Counted from the stretch's first letter, positions 10,094 through 23,404 are shown. The stretch: DNA of 64,000 nt from Echria macrotheca (GCA_030411725.1 MU839828.1:806001-870000), one strand, 5' to 3'. Numbers and translations: made by a program. The notes: generated by a model from the sequence alone, not told the origin.

Positions 10094-12783
10094 GCAGTCT
10101 GGCCGGGCAAATCGGCGGACAAGAGCGGGAATAAGGATACGGCACAGCACCTGGCGACGGGCGAGGACGGAGAGGGGCCTGGAGGAGGAGGGAGGAGGGC
10201 AACGGGCAGAGAGAGGGCACGACACAGCAGACGAGGTGCGCGGCTTTGGTCCCGTCGCTGGCGGGTCGTTCTGCCTGCCTCAGCCCGTTACCTGGCGAGC
10301 GACAGCGTCATGGAGGGCCAGGGCGCCAGGCAGAGACCGGAGAGGGGTTAGGGCCGGGTTTTGGACTGCACGAGCTGAGCTGAAGAGAGACCGTTATTTT
10401 TTTGTGTTTTTCTTGGTTGCCTCCTCTGGGGGGGCGCTGGCGTCAGATCGGCATCTCGGGCAGAATGCGGGGGCTGGCAGCTAATCACCGACACTTTACT
10501 GCTCTGGGCCATCAGCGGGCAGCAAATCCCGGGAATTGGGGAGGCACCAATTTACCCAGATGCAGAGCTGAATGGCCCACGACTCCATCCTCCCTACGGT
10601 TTACCTACCTTTTGCTCTACTCTGTGCAAGGTACGCTTTACGGCTGACCTCTGCAGAACCTCTCACCAGCACCACTGAATTCCGCCTTCCCCAGGTGTGT
10701 GCATCCTGCCGCGCTCCTGCTCGTAAATTGGCCCGGCCGCGACCAGTCATGGCGGTGGAGCCCCGAAGGAATCAGGCACAGAGGGCGGAACTGCAGTCGG
10801 GCGTGTGGTGGGTTGTTGGTGCCAAGGATGGGATCTGAGCCTTTATCTCCGCCGTCGGCCGGCTCGACTCCTCGGAATGGGATGCAGGGACGAGCGCCTC
10901 TTTCCGTCAAAATTCCGACCGCATCGGGAGCCACCAGCGAGCCATGGCCAGATTGGCTGGCCTGGCTACACAGGCGGGAAACATGGGACACACGCGGACG
11001 GTCGCTGGCTGCCGCCCGCCCGCACATCCACCGCCCGCTTGGGCCGGCGCCGTTACCTCACAGCTTTCGTCAGGTTCAGCCGCTTGCTATCGCCGATTGC
11101 ACGCTGCGTCACTGCGGAGGTCGCCTCGTTCCACAGACCGGCGTCATCGGAGCCCTCTTCTTACGTGCTGACTACTCTGTATTGCGTGGCCGGCCAACTG
11201 ACTGATCCCGCGCTCGAGCACCTCACTAGCATCGTCCGACCTTTCCTCGTTTCGTTTGCGACAAGGTCAAGCGGAGGCGACAACCGGGCCTCGGTCGCAA
11301 GGCTGCAGCATGTATCCGAGAGATGTCGCTTGGTTTCCCTTTTCGGCCTCGGGTGGGCCGCGGATGTAGAGTATCGCAGATTTCGCTGACCTCGCAATGC
11401 CCGTTCATCCGACATGCATAGTGTAATAACACGTCCGATAGGCGGCGAAACCTTGCTTTTAAGACCACGACGAGGAGTTGCCGTCGAAGCTTTCCCCACC
11501 TCAGTCCGAATTCCAGCATTTCCGAGCCCCGATGATGAAATGGCCCGTGTCCCAGCGCAGTGGAACCTGGCCGGGAAAAAGCCGAGAAGGCGCAAGTCTT
11601 GACGGGAACTGCCACTGGTTAATTCCAGATATTGCTGGGCCATAACGTTATCGACCTTGTTCGCCCTCTTCTCTCAATCGGTCAGCCGGCGTCAGCCTTG
11701 GTAATAAATGCAGACAACGATTCGAATCCTCCCTGTAGTGTACACTAGATGCTGGAATCTGATTACTCTACTGTTCAAGGGGGGAGCAAGCGACTCGGTG
11801 ATGGCAGTTGTCGCTCGGGGTTCAGTGTTTCGGGACGGATTACGGAATACGAGCCACCTCGCGTTCCCGGGCTGCTCGGGACGGTCCACTTTCTTACCAA
11901 TTCGCTCTCCAGACTCAAGGATTAGGGTAACCCTACCAAGGTCCAAGGTTCGCCCTCGCCTGAGATCGCCAAGACAGTCAAAAGGACCACTCCAGACTCC
12001 ATTGCTTGGTCCCGCCGGCGTGGCCTCAAAACTGCCATGTCCCAACCCCGAGCTCGATTGTTAACGCCGTGGTATTCCTAAACAAAGCAAGCCTCAGCAT
12101 GTTACCCGCATTAGAGTAAGCCGTGTAAATCCGAGATGGTCAGTCAGACTGTCTGGCCACAGCCAGGCAGTCCAATCTCCACGCAGGCCAGGCCCGGGTC
12201 AATATGTGTCTTGACGTCGTCCTCGAATGAGGCACGTGGAAGGCTTTCCTGCCGCCCCTCGAGCCCTGCATGTAAGAATCCCAAGTACCGATGCAGTCGA
12301 TGGGACAACAGACCAATGCGGGCGCGGCGCCCTGTTGTGGCAACCACGGCGCAGTCAGTGTGTCGGGGAAAAGGGGCTTGGTTGTCGGTCTAGTCCAGCC
12401 TCAAGCACGACTGCTCCATCAACAACTGCCGAACTCCAAGCTCGATTAAACGACTAAACCTCTAACAGACCAAAGAGACAAAATGTACAAACAATAAAGT
12501 GCCGTAGTTGCTGGCCGAGAGCAGCCTTGCTTTTGCGGGTTCATTATACACGCTGTAGTAGGCATGCGCCAACTCGGCATCCTCGCCTGTCCGAGCCCTC
12601 GAGAACTGCCACATTACCAGCACGCACCGGGGTCCTCGTAACAGGGAGCCTGCCAAGAGATGCCTGGCTCCTCTGCACCGTCTTCGCCCGCCGTTCTATA
12701 GTCCAACCATATCCATGCATCAACTCCAATTCTCCATCCGCTGCACAATGCCCAATGTCGCATTCCGGCCAGGGCCGTACCAC
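10094..12783. other. 2.7-kb spacer
   Basis: Upstream region of the Zn2Cys6 gene and 3' flank of the E2 gene. A T-rich patch occurs near 10388-10420. Small open frames (for example 11161-11643 minus and 12144-12347 minus) lack any domain or supporting signals. Nothing else is seen. Confidence 0.4.
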
Positions 12784-14231
12784 TTAGAGAAGAAGCTCTA
12801 GCGGGTTCTCAATGACCTTCTTGAACTCCCGCATCCACTCGGCACCAACGGCACCATCAACGACCTTATGGTCGAAGCTGCCCGTAACGACAATCTGCTC
12901 GTCCCACTCAACGCTGGTCGTTCCATCATCGTTCTCAACAGGCACGGCAACCTTCTTGACACTACCGACAGCGAGGATAGCAGCCTGAGGGGGGTTGATG
13001 ACAGCCGTGAAGCGCTCGACGGCCGGGTTCATGCCCATGTTGGAGATGCTGATGCTTCCACCTTGGTACTCCTCGGGCTTCAGCTTGTTGTCGCGGGCCT
13101 TCTTAGCGAGCTCCTTGACGGCCGACGAGATGCCCTCGAGACCCTTGCCCTCGACACCCTTGACGATGGGAGTGATGAGGCCGTTAGGAGTGGCGACAGC
13201 GACCGAGACGTCAACCGTGTTGAACTGACGAATCACACCATCGCGCCACGAGCTGTTGACGGTGGGGACCTTCTTGCAGGCAACACCCATGGCCTTGATG
13301 AGGAAGTCGTTGACCGACAGCTTATAACGGCCATCAGCCGAGCTGTTGAGCGCCTGACGCAGCTTGAGAAGCTTCGAGACCGAGAGAGACGACGACACAA
13401 AGTAGTGGGGGTTCTCCGCCATCGACTCCTTCAGGCGGTTGGCAATGGTCTTGCGCATGCTGCTGATCGGAGTGTCTTCATACAAAGCACCGGCAGGAAC
13501 AGCGGCACCAGCGGCGGCGGGGGCAGAAGCCGCCTTGTTGACATCATCCACAGTGATCTTTCCGCCAGGTCCAGTACCCTTGAGCGACTTGATGGGAATG
13601 CCCTTCTCGATCGCCAGACGCTTAGCTCGGAAGTCCATATTTGGTTCTCTGTCCAGAGCCGTCTCGAGTCTACCGCTGGATCCGGTGTCCTCGGGCTCGG
13701 GGGCTGGGGTCGGCGCCGGGGCCGGCGAGTCGGACTCGGACTTGGCCTCTTCCTCCTTCTTGGGAGCCGGGGGAGCGGCCTCGCCGCCAGCATCCGCCAG
13801 CGTGAAGCCCTCGAAGGCGCTGACGTCGGTTCCTTCCTCGACAAGAATGGCGATAGGCTGCGAGATGGAACACCGGTTAGCTACGGCACCAAGCTGGGGA
13901 AGGGAAGTCCGGTACGTACGTTGCCGACAGCAACATCCTTCTCGCCAGTCTCCTTGAGGATCTTGGCCAGCACACCCTCCTCCTGGAACTCAAAGTCCAT
14001 TTGGGCCTTGTCCGTCTCGATCTCGACGAGAACCTCACCGGGCTCGATCGAGTCGCCGGGCTTCTTCTGCCACGCGCCAATATTTCCAGCCGTCATTGTC
14101 GGCGACAGGGCGGGCATCTTGACAACCGTATGCGGGGGATATGAGGCGTACCATCTCGCCAGACTGGGGAGAGCAACGCGAGCGAGCTTCGCGTGCTGAA
14201 GGGCTTGCCTTCGGAGGGCCGGGACAAGCAT
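12784..14231 (-). CDS. LAT1: Dihydrolipoamide acetyltransferase, E2 of pyruvate dehydrogenase
   Basis: Mitochondrial E2 that transfers the acetyl group from lipoamide to CoA. Exons 14231-13920 and 13857-12784 encode 461 residues. A basic presequence (MLVPALRRQALQHAKLARVA) precedes one lipoyl domain with the lipoyl-lysine motif ETDKAQMDFE (about Lys75). An Ala/Pro-rich linker follows, then a peripheral-subunit-binding domain (AKRLAIEKGIPIKSLKGTGP) and a 2-oxoacid dehydrogenase catalytic domain. The active-site motif DHKVVDGAVGA (His about 434) and the terminal IENPLELLL are intact. Intron donor is GTACGT, with a GCTAAC branch site and CAG acceptor. It is divergent from SEC7 across 1.1 kb. Confidence 0.95.
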
Positions 14232-15331
14232 GTTGGCGTGTGGAAAATAGCTCTTCCCGGACGGGTGAAAAGTGCTGGGGAAAGCTGGCCAGAAGAAGCG
14301 GAGAGAACGGAGCGCCCCAATGCCCGAAGAGTGTCAGCCGCAGCAGTGGGAGAACACGTCTATGGCAGAGAGAGAAGGCCAATTGATCGGGCGGATGGAG
14401 AAGATGGAAGGAAGGTAGAAACAAGCCGGACCTCAATCGGCGAGATGCTGATGGCAACGGCTGGGCCAGTTTCCGCGTGGGAATTTTCTCGTTGGGGGAG
14501 CTTAGCTTCCGCCCTCCAAAAAAACGGGTCCTGCGAGTTTGGCAAGGCGAATCCCCACGCTAGGCCGCTTCAGGCGCGCCAATTGTCCAATTGTTCGGAC
14601 GCACCAGCCACAGCACACTGTAAATCTTTGGGGAAGTTGTAGCTCACGTCGCCAACTGCAGGCTCACAATAGAGAAATCTGTGCTCGCTGTCGACCGGCA
14701 AGACCGGACTTCGATCCCCTCCCTCCAGAGCCGCAGTGTTCGAATTTTTACTGTGCCGTGCTTGTGCAATGGTGCTCTCCTCAGCCACATCTCGTTCGTG
14801 GTTCCTGCTGCTCGAAACCCGACGTGCACGGACCGGATGTAAGGTCGGCTTGGTTTCCAGGGATGCGCTGGGATGCAAGCCCGCTGAGGACGCGCTAGGT
14901 AGGCTGCCCACGGTTTTGCAGCACTGGTCACCAGCTGGCATCCAGGGTCTCCTCAGCAGCAGAGCTCCACCTCAAGATGGCGGGTTCGTTGTCCAGTTCT
15001 TAAATCTCGACAATGCGGGACATCTCTCTAGGCTCCACCATTTTGATTTTCAACACGGTCTCGCAAGGCAGCACCGAAATTCTGTAGTAACGAGGCCCGG
15101 AGCCAATCACAGTTGCCTCTGCAACTGTGCTCCCGACGACGTCCCGCCGCCGCCGCAGCCAACCAAAAAAAGGAGACTCGAGCTTACCTTGAGGACACGC
15201 CTCAGCGCCGACAAAACTTCACGGGCAACAAAGACGCAGAACGCGAACCCCGAGACTCCCGGCCCCCCGCCCGACCTCGATGCAACTGTAGCCCGACCGC
15301 TGCGGATGGCCTCGCGTTCCATCGGCCGACC
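14232..15331. promoter_or_regulatory. Divergent promoter region between LAT1 and SEC7
   Basis: 1.1 kb between two divergent ATGs, so it must carry both promoters and leaders. Open frames here (for example 14736-15335 plus) are GC-driven and lack domains. No specific element is assigned. Confidence 0.5.
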
Positions 15332-18300
15332 ATGAGCTCCCTCAAATTCGTTGTGTCCTCTCTGGACATCATTGCTGCAAACGCCGGCCGGAACAAGCAG
15401 CTCGCCGAACTAGTCAAACAGGCGCTCGCCGCCATCGATTCGAATGACCAACAGCTGCCCGACCCCGAGGTTGTTTTTGCGCCCTTACAGCTGGCCACCA
15501 AGTCCGGCACGATCCCCCTGACGACCACCGCGCTCGACTGTATCGGGAAGTTGATATCTTACTCATACTTCTCGGCGCCGGCAAGCCATGCCCCGAGCCA
15601 AGAAGCAGCCGAACAGGCGCCCTTGATCGAACGGGCCATCGATACCATTTGCGACTGCTTCCAGGGCGAGACCACGCTCGTCGAGATCCAACTCCAAATC
15701 GTCAAGTCGCTGCTCGCAGCGGTCTTGAACGACAAGATCGTGGTCCATGGCGCCGGGCTCCTCAAGGCAGTGCGGCAGGTCTACAATGTCTTCCTTCTCT
15801 CTCGAAGTACGGCGAACCAACAAGTGGCGCAAGGAACCCTGACGCAAATGGTTGGGACGGTCTTCGAGAGGGTCAAGACTCGGTTACATATGAAAGAAGC
15901 GCGCTCGAACCTGGGGAAGCTTAAACCTAGTAGGAGTAGCCTGACGGTTGATCGCCAGGATGATCAGACTTCATCTGCAGACAATGGCGGGGAGGCCGAC
16001 GAGGGCGCAGATGCTACACCACTCGAAGAGCCCCGGGGGGGCGCGAAGCTGACGTTGAAAGACCTGGAACACCGGAAAAGCTTCGACGATTCCAACCTGG
16101 GAGATGGCCCGACCATGGTCTCTCAGCTCAAACCGGCCAAGAGGGTGGCAAGATCGGTATCCGAGCAGAGCTTGCCCGAAAGCTCCCATGAGGAAACCCC
16201 CGAGTCTCTGGACGCCGAGGACGAGGTTTACATCCGAGATGCTTACCTAGTCTTCCGTTCGTTCTGCAACCTCTCGACCAAGGTATTGCCGCCCGACCAA
16301 TTATACGACCTAAGGGGGCAACCAATGCGCTCGAAACTTATTTCTCTGCACCTCGTCCACACACTTCTTAATAACAACATCGCCGTGTTTACCTCCCCGC
16401 TGTGCACCATCACCAACACCAAGAACAATGAGCCGATAAACTTCCTGCAAGCCATCAAATACTATCTATGTCTAAGCATCACGCGTAACGGTGCCAGCTC
16501 GGTGGACAGGGTCTTCGAGGTGTGCTGTGAGATCTTCTGGCTCATGCTCAAATACATGAGAGCTCCTTTCAAGGTCAGTTGCGCTGCCTATATGCAGAGA
16601 TGTGGTTCTGACTCGAGATGCAGAAAGAGATCGAGGTGTTCCTCAACGAGATCTACTTCGCACTCCTGGCTAGGAGAAACGCGCCATTATCCCAGAAACT
16701 CATATTCGTCGGCATTCTCAAGCGGTTTTGCGAGGATCCACGAGCGCTGGTAGAGACGTACTTGAACTATGACTGCGATAGGAACGTCGACAACATCTTT
16801 CAGACCATCATCGAGGACCTATCCAAGTTCGCCACATCTTCTGTTGCCATCTCAGTGGCGCAGGAGCAACAGTACGAGGAAACTCACGCAAAGTCCAGCG
16901 GGGGTCATGAGTGGCAGGTGAAGAGTGTGCTGCCGCCACCCCTTTCCGTTGCGTTGATCACCACACACCATGAGAGTGACCACGACATACCCAAGGAGTA
17001 CATTATGAAGCGGGTGGCGCTCGACTCCTTGGTAGAATCATTGAGGTCACTAGTGAACTGGTCTCAGGCTGGGAGACCCGAGGCTAACGGCATGAACGGG
17101 GAGGTGGAGAGGCGCCACTCCGGCGAGGATTTGAGATATTCAATCGATCCATCCGCAAATGATTCTGCGTCTCGTCTCGACACTCCCATATTGCCCTCGA
17201 CACCAGTCATCGACGATGATCCGGACCAGCTTGAGAGGGAGAAGGCGAGGAAAACTGCCAAGACAAACGCCATCAAGGCCTTCAATTACAAGCCGAAGAA
17301 GGGTATCAAGCTTCTCCTCAAGGAAGGCTTCATTCCAAGCGACAAGCCCGAAGATATCGCCCACTTCCTTCGGAACGAGGACCGATTAGACAAGGCTCAG
17401 CTCGGAGATTACCTCGGCGAGGGTGACCAAAAGAACATCGACATCATGCACGCTTTTGTCGATACGATGGACTTCACCAAGAAGCGCTTCGTCGATGCCC
17501 TGCGAGAATTTCTGCAGTCATTCCGGTTGCCCGGTGAAGCACAGAAGATCGATCGGTTCATGTTGAAGTTTGCCAATCGCTACATGATGGGTAATCCCAA
17601 CGCATTCGCCAACGCCGATACGCCTTATGTGCTGGCATACTCTGTCATCATGCTCAATACGGACTTGCACAGCAGCAAGATCATCAAGCACATGACCAAA
17701 GAGGACTTCCTAAGGAACAACCGTGGCATCAACGACAACGCTGACCTGCCGGATGACTATCTCTTGGGCATCTACGAGGACATCGCCAAGGAGGAGATCG
17801 TCTTGAAGAGCGAGAGAGAAGCAGCGGCGGCGGCTGGAACACTTCCCACTCATTCCACCGGTCTCGCAGCGGGTCTTGGGCAGGCATTTTCCAATGTTGG
17901 CCGTGATCTCCAACGAGAAGCCTACGTCCAGCAGTCCGAGGAGATTGCACAGCGCTCGGAGCAGCTGTTTAGGGATTTGTATCGCAGCCAGCGCAAGAAC
18001 GCGGCCAAAAGCGGCAAGTTTATCCCCGCAACCTCGTTCAAGCACATTGGACCAATGTTCGACGTCGCGTGGATGTCTTACTTCTCGGCGCTGTCGAGCC
18101 AGATCCAGAAGACACACAATCTGGAAGTGAACAAGCTGTGTCTGGAAGGCATGAAGCTGGCCACCCAAATTGCCTGTCTCTTCGATCTCGCTACGCCGCG
18201 CGAAGCTTTCATATCCGCTCTCAAGAATACGGCCAACCTCAACAACCCCCAAGAAATGCAGGCCAAGAACGTCGAGGCGCTCAAGGTCATCCTGGAGCTT

Positions 18301-20976
18301 GGGCAGACAGAGGGAAATCTCTTAAAGCATTCATGGAAAGACATACTGCTCTGCATCAGCCAGTTGGACCGACTGCAGCTGATCTCTGGTGGCGTGGACG
18401 AGAGTGCCGTTCCTGATGTTTCCAAGGCACGGTTCGTGCCCCCATCTAGGACGGAGAGCGATCCGCGCAAATCCAGCGCGTCGTCTCGGCGACACCGACC
18501 ACGTGCTCACACAGGCCCAATGGGTGTTTCGATGGAAATCGCTCTCGAGAGCAGATCAGACGAGGTCATCAAGAGCGTCGACAGGATTTTCACTAATACT
18601 GCAAATCTCTCGGGAGAAGCTATCGTCCACTTTGCACGAGCACTGACAGAGGTCAGCTGGGACGAGATCAAGGTGTCCGGGTCCAATGAATCGCCTCGCA
18701 CCTACAGCCTGCAGAAGATTGTCGAGATTAGTTATTACAACATGACGCGTGTCCGGTTCGAGTGGACACACATCTGGGACGTCCTCGGTGAGCACTTCAA
18801 CCGAGTCGGATGCCACGCCAACACCAACATTGTCTTCTTCGCCTTGGATTCTTTGCGGCAACTGTCGATGCGGTTCATGGAGATCGAGGAATTGGCAGGC
18901 TTCAAGTTCCAGAAAGATTTCCTCAAGCCATTCGAGCACGTCATGTCCAATTCCAACAACATTACCGTCAAGGACATGGTACTGCGCTGTCTGATCCAGA
19001 TGATTCAGGCCAAGGGAGAGAACATCCGATCGGGCTGGAGGACCATGTTCGGTGTCTTCACGGTAGCGGCCCGTGAGCCGTACGAGGCCATCGTCAACCT
19101 GGCATACGAGAACGTCACCCACGTCTATAAGACCCGGTTTGGCGTGGTCATCTCGCAAGGAGCCTTTACAGACCTCATCGTGTGCTTGACAGAGTTCTCC
19201 AAGAACATGAAGTTCCAGAAAAAGAGTCTGCAAGCGATGGAGACGCTCAAATCCGTGATACCCAAGATGCTCAAAACACCCGAATGCCCTCTCTCACAAC
19301 GTTTCAACTCGGCGTCGAGTCAAACGGAACAGGCGGTGAAATCGCCGGGCCAGCAAAACGGTACTTCGGTCGAAGAGGGCTTCTTTTTCCCGGTCCTCTT
19401 CGCTTTCCACGACGTGCTTATGACCGGCGAGGACCTGGAAGTTCGCACAAATGCTCTCAACTACTTCTTCGAGGCGCTCCTGCGATACGGCGGCGACTTT
19501 CCCTCGGACTTCTGGGACATTCTCTGGCGACAGCAGTTGTATCCGATCTTCATGGTCCTTCGGTCAAGACCGGAGATGACCAATGTTCTGAACCATGAGG
19601 AGCTCTCGGTCTGGCTTTCCACGACCATGATTCAAGCTCTTCGGAACATGATCAGTCTGTTCACCCACTATTTCGACGCTCTCGAGTACATGCTGGACCG
19701 GTTCCTTGAGCTCCTGGCTCTCTGCATTTGCCAGGAGAACGACACGATCGCTCGGATCGGCAGTAACTGCTTGCAGCAGCTGATTCTGCAAAACGTCTCC
19801 AAGTTCACCCCCCAGCACTGGGCAAAAATTGTGGGGGCATTCTGCGAGCTCTTCGATCGAACCACGGCCTACCAGCTCTTCACGGCAACAACAATCAACT
19901 CGACAGCGTCTTTGTCTCCTCCGCCAACCGGGCTCGAGCTCGGTAGCCAGCTCAGCCCGACATCCGAGATGAACCCCATGGATGAGAAGTCACTCAAGAT
20001 CAACGGCACTGACAGGAATGGCTATGCTTCGGAACCCGAGCCGCCAAGCGCGCACACCAATGGCACCGACACGGATAGCCTTAGAACACTGACGGCAGCT
20101 TCCAACCTCGCCATGTCCACCACACCCCAGACTCCACAAACTCCGCACTCCCCGCAAACTCCTCAGCTGGAGGAGTTCAAGCCAAACAATCCTCTTCAGC
20201 AGCAACCCGTGGTCGTTACGGCTGCCCGCCGACGGTTCTTCAACCGGATCATCAGCCGCTGTGTGCTGCAGCTTCTCATGATCGAGACGGTGAACGAGCT
20301 GTTCAGCAACGACGCGGTCTATGCTCAGATCCCGTCGGCCGAGCTACTTCGTCTGATGCAACTGCTCAAAAAGTCTTTCAACTTCGCGAAGCGTTTCAAC
20401 GCCGATAAGGATCTGCGCATGCGTCTGTGGCGCGAAGGGTTCATGAAGCAGCCGCCTAATTTGTTAAAGCAGGAGTCCAACAGCGCCGCGACGTACGTCT
20501 CGATCCTCTTCCGCATGTTTGGCGACACTTCCCCGGAGCGCCAGGGCAGCAAGGCCGACGTCGAGAGCGCCCTCGTGCCACTCTGTCAGGATATTATACG
20601 TAGTTATATCGCGCTCGAAGAGGAGAGCCAGCAGCGTAATATCGGGGCGTGGCGGCCCGTCGTGGTTGATGTGCTGGAGGGGTATGCCGCGTTCCCGCGG
20701 GAGGCGTTTGGGAATCACATTCGCAGCTTTTATCCGCTCGTCGTCGAGCTGCTCGCCAAGGAGCTCTCGACTGATCTGCGCGCTGCGCTGTTGTTGGTCC
20801 TGCGCCGGGTGGGCGAGGTGGGGCTGGGTATTGAGGGCATGACGTTTGTTCCCGGGAAGGGAGGGGACGAGGGTGATCGGAGGGGGAGTACCATCTCCAC
20901 GGCGTCACAGGGGCCTCAGGCTTCGCCGAGTGCGGATAGCGATGACCCGTCGAACCGGGTCATGGGGAGGGCTTAA
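15332..20976 (+). CDS. SEC7: Sec7/BIG-type Arf guanine nucleotide exchange factor
   Basis: Large trans-Golgi exchange factor that loads GTP on Arf for vesicle formation. Exons 15332-16573 and 16618-20976 give 1,866 residues, within the usual size of the family. The N-terminal DCB/HUS region contains RRNAPLSQKLIFVGILKRF. The Sec7 domain spans about residues 620-815 and includes the catalytic glutamate finger FRLPGEAQKIDRF (Glu about 721) and YVLAYSVIMLNTDLH. Long HEAT-like HDS repeats follow. A TPQ-rich low-complexity stretch (TPQTPQTPHSPQTPQ) lies before the last HDS region. The intron is only 44 nt (GTCAGT, CTGAC branch, GAG acceptor); its removal restores KYMRAPFK-MQKEIEVFLNEI, the conserved family sequence. 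MSSLKFVVSS is chosen as start; an open stretch upstream has no conserved sequence. Confidence 0.95.
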
Positions 20977-21764
20977 TGGATGGGAAGGGGATGGATGGGT
21001 GGATCACGTTATGCACTCGTTATACCCGGTATAGTGTACGGCGTAGTCGGGGGTGTTGTGTCACTTGCAGTGTGTAAGCGTATAAGCGTATGGAGTAGAT
21101 TCAAGACAAGCTGTTTTTTTTTGGTCATGGTGGTATCCTCCTTTTATTTTATTTTTCTCTGTAGTAAGACCGGACTGGACCGGACTGGACCGGATGGGAT
21201 GGGATCGGATAGAAAGAGAGAGAGAGAGAGAGGTATAAAATAGCGTTGAATCCGTGAATCTTGCAATGATGGTGTAATATACCTACCTAGACTCTTGGGG
21301 AAGCTCTTTGGTTCCTTGATGTGGTGAGAGAGATGCCAAGTGTATTAAATCCATGCGTGTGCGGTCTTATGGGTGGGGGGTGGGTGAAGAGATAATAGGT
21401 ATCCGTCCAAATATGCTATGGACTCATAATCTGGAGATCCCATGGTGGTGAGTGCCTTGGAGATGCCTCTTGTTACTAGATATCACGACACACAAATATT
21501 CGTCGTTGTTTAATATCTGGTATGCCTTATTCTTCTCGTTTTTTTTTCTACGGGTTACCTCCTCCGTACCTTGTTATTATTTCTGTCTTCGACGACTTGA
21601 TATTCCCATCCTTGAGCCGTGAAGAGAATTCGTACATCATTCCATCACCCAAAACTTGGGAGGTGGGACGTCAATCCAAGCCAAGTACGGACTACACTGC
21701 GCAAATGCAATATAGGTCAACAGTCTGGCAACAGTTTTATTTCACGGAGATCACAAGACAAAGT
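20977..21764. other. Convergent 3' spacer with simple repeats
   Basis: 3' flanks of SEC7 and the Hsm3-like gene. It contains two and a half copies of a 10-bp unit (CGGACTGGAC) at 21171-21200 and a GA run at 21211-21233. No gene is seen. Confidence 0.6.
21171..21233. repeat. 10-bp tandem repeat followed by GA microsatellite
   Basis: CGGACTGGAC occurs twice, at 21171 and 21181, and grades into GGATG repeats. An imperfect (GA)n tract then runs from 21211 to 21233. Confidence 0.7.
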
Positions 21765-22937
21765 CTACCGCACCGCAACCCCAGCAGCCTCCCACGGCAT
21801 AATCTCCCGCAACCACCTCCGCAAATCCTCGGCCTCCTCCTCGACCATCCGATCCGGCAAGGTGAGTAGCGCATCCTTCAGCACGGCATCCTCGGCCGTC
21901 GCCTCGGCCACCAGCGACCGGATCGTGTCCATCTTGTCGGCGGAATACCCCGTCAGGCGCATCAGGCTCACAAACGCCTCGAAGAAATCCACCAGGCTGA
22001 GGTGCATCAGCACGTCGGTCTTGTCGACCATGCGGAGCGCCGCGAACGGTAAAAGACCCTCGCCGCGATGCGGGGCGGGCGGTGATGATGCGCCGCCGTG
22101 GCCATTTGTCAGGTGTACTGGCGTGGCGGCAGCAGAGTTGGAATGCGTGAGCACGTCGAGGTTGAGCGCCGCGAGGCGCGGGAGGATGCGCAGGAGGCGA
22201 CCCTGCGCGAGCGAGAGCTGGTGGGCGTTGCCGCTTGTGTCGGGGTGGCGGCCTGAGCAGAGATCGAGCAGGAGCATGTAGGTGGTGCGGTCTCCAAATA
22301 TGCGGTCCCACATCCGTCCTTGTCCTGGGGCTTTTCGGAGCACGATCTCGGTTTGAGGGGCGCCGTTTGAGGGTGGGGGAGGTGGGGGGAGAGGGCAGTC
22401 GATATCGAGGATGTCGCCGAGCACTTTACCTCCCTTCTGGCCTACCTCTACCTGCGGCGCGGCTAGCCATCGGCGGATTAATGCGGCTACGAGGCCGTTC
22501 ATTGCTGAGAGGATGGCTGCGTCGGCTGGGCTGGCAGCGGCTTTGTGGATCACTGTCATGGCGAGGATGTTTGCCGCCGGGGCGGGAGAGTCGAGCGCTT
22601 GGATCAGCGACTCCTCGGACGCGAGGGAGAGAATTTGGGTGAATGATACCGGTCGGAGTAGCTTTATTGTTAGGCTAGCAAGGATCGCCGGGTCTTGGGT
22701 GTATTGCTTGAGGATGGTAGTAAGCTTGGGAAGGAATCGGATTACGATCGGGGGCGTGTTGCTCTCTGTGAAGCCGAGTGTGAGTATGGTGTCTAGGGAA
22801 GGGTGTACGGACAGACCTGTGAGCTGAAGCTCTACATCATCAAACAGTTTGGCGTTTAGTGGAAGTGATGGATCGCGAACAAGGTCGTCGAGGTGTTGAT
22901 CGAGCTCGTCGAGCCCAGTCACCGGCGTCACGTCCAT
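21765..22937 (-). CDS. Hsm3/PSMD5-like proteasome assembly chaperone (HEAT-repeat)
   Basis: Single exon, 390 residues, starting MDVTPVTGLDELDQHLDDL. It is alpha-helical throughout with repeated Leu-rich helices. It contains the MWDRIFGDRTTYMLLLDLCS segment, reminiscent of the Hsm3/PSMD5 family that chaperones the 19S base ATPase Rpt ring in the cytosol. There is a proline run (CPLPPPPPPSNG) in the middle and an acidic C-terminal helix. The family call rests on recalled resemblance, not a search; a generic Armadillo/HEAT protein is the alternative. It is divergent from the Pol III subunit gene across 467 bp. Confidence 0.6.
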   Translation of the reverse strand: MDVTPVTGLDELDQHLDDLVRDPSLPLNAKLFDDVELQLTGLSVHPSLDTILTLGFTESNTPPIVIRFLPKLTTILKQYTQDPAILASLTIKLLRPVSFTQILSLASEESLIQALDSPAPAANILAMTVIHKAAASPADAAILSAMNGLVAALIRRWLAAPQVEVGQKGGKVLGDILDIDCPLPPPPPPSNGAPQTEIVLRKAPGQGRMWDRIFGDRTTYMLLLDLCSGRHPDTSGNAHQLSLAQGRLLRILPRLAALNLDVLTHSNSAAATPVHLTNGHGGASSPPAPHRGEGLLPFAALRMVDKTDVLMHLSLVDFFEAFVSLMRLTGYSADKMDTIRSLVAEATAEDAVLKDALLTLPDRMVEEEAEDLRRWLREIMPWEAAGVAVR

Positions 22938-23404
22938 TTTGGCTCTTTCAGTCTGCTATGCGCCGCCTAGTAGTTGACTTGCAGTAGTAGTGGTTTGGTA
23001 GTAGAATTCGGCTGTTGCGTACAGATGGGAGCTTGAGGCAGCAGTTGAGTACGCAACTTGGTCAGTTTGGGGAGACGGCGGGATTTGGAGGAGGGGTCGT
23101 CAAACAGCTTGCCGCGCCGGCGACCTGGAGCTAGCAGCGAGGGGCAAACCCCACTGTGGGCTGCAGCGAGCTCCCCTGCAAATGCGACCGTCCGTGGGTT
23201 CGGGTACCTTGGGGGCCAACTTTGGTCGGTGGGGTACGAGCCTTATTCTACATCGCAACGCTGCATTGCCAGAAAAAAAAGTACCCCGCCACAACGTTTT
23301 GCTTCGGCAGGCGCGCATGCCAGTGACGCATCTGTTTCTCGTTTTTCCTCTCCGCGCAACTCTCACCACATTCATCTTAACACCGAATATACGCACTACA
23401 CAAC
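22938..23404. promoter_or_regulatory. Divergent promoter between Hsm3-like gene and RPC31
   Basis: 467 bp between opposite ATGs. It must hold both promoters. No particular element is recognised. Confidence 0.5.

Noticed and set aside
11161..11643. 160-codon open frame MAQQYLELTSGSS..., minus strand
   Set aside because: Has an ATG, but the rest lacks domain-like content and overlaps another open frame; not enough to call a gene.
12868..14199. 443-codon frame antisense to LAT1
   Set aside because: Mirror frame of a highly expressed, codon-biased gene; the real protein on the other strand is unmistakable.
20041..20170. TPQ repeats in SEC7 as a possible assembly or microsatellite artefact
   Set aside because: Codons vary within the repeat and the frame is kept on both sides; a normal disordered linker.
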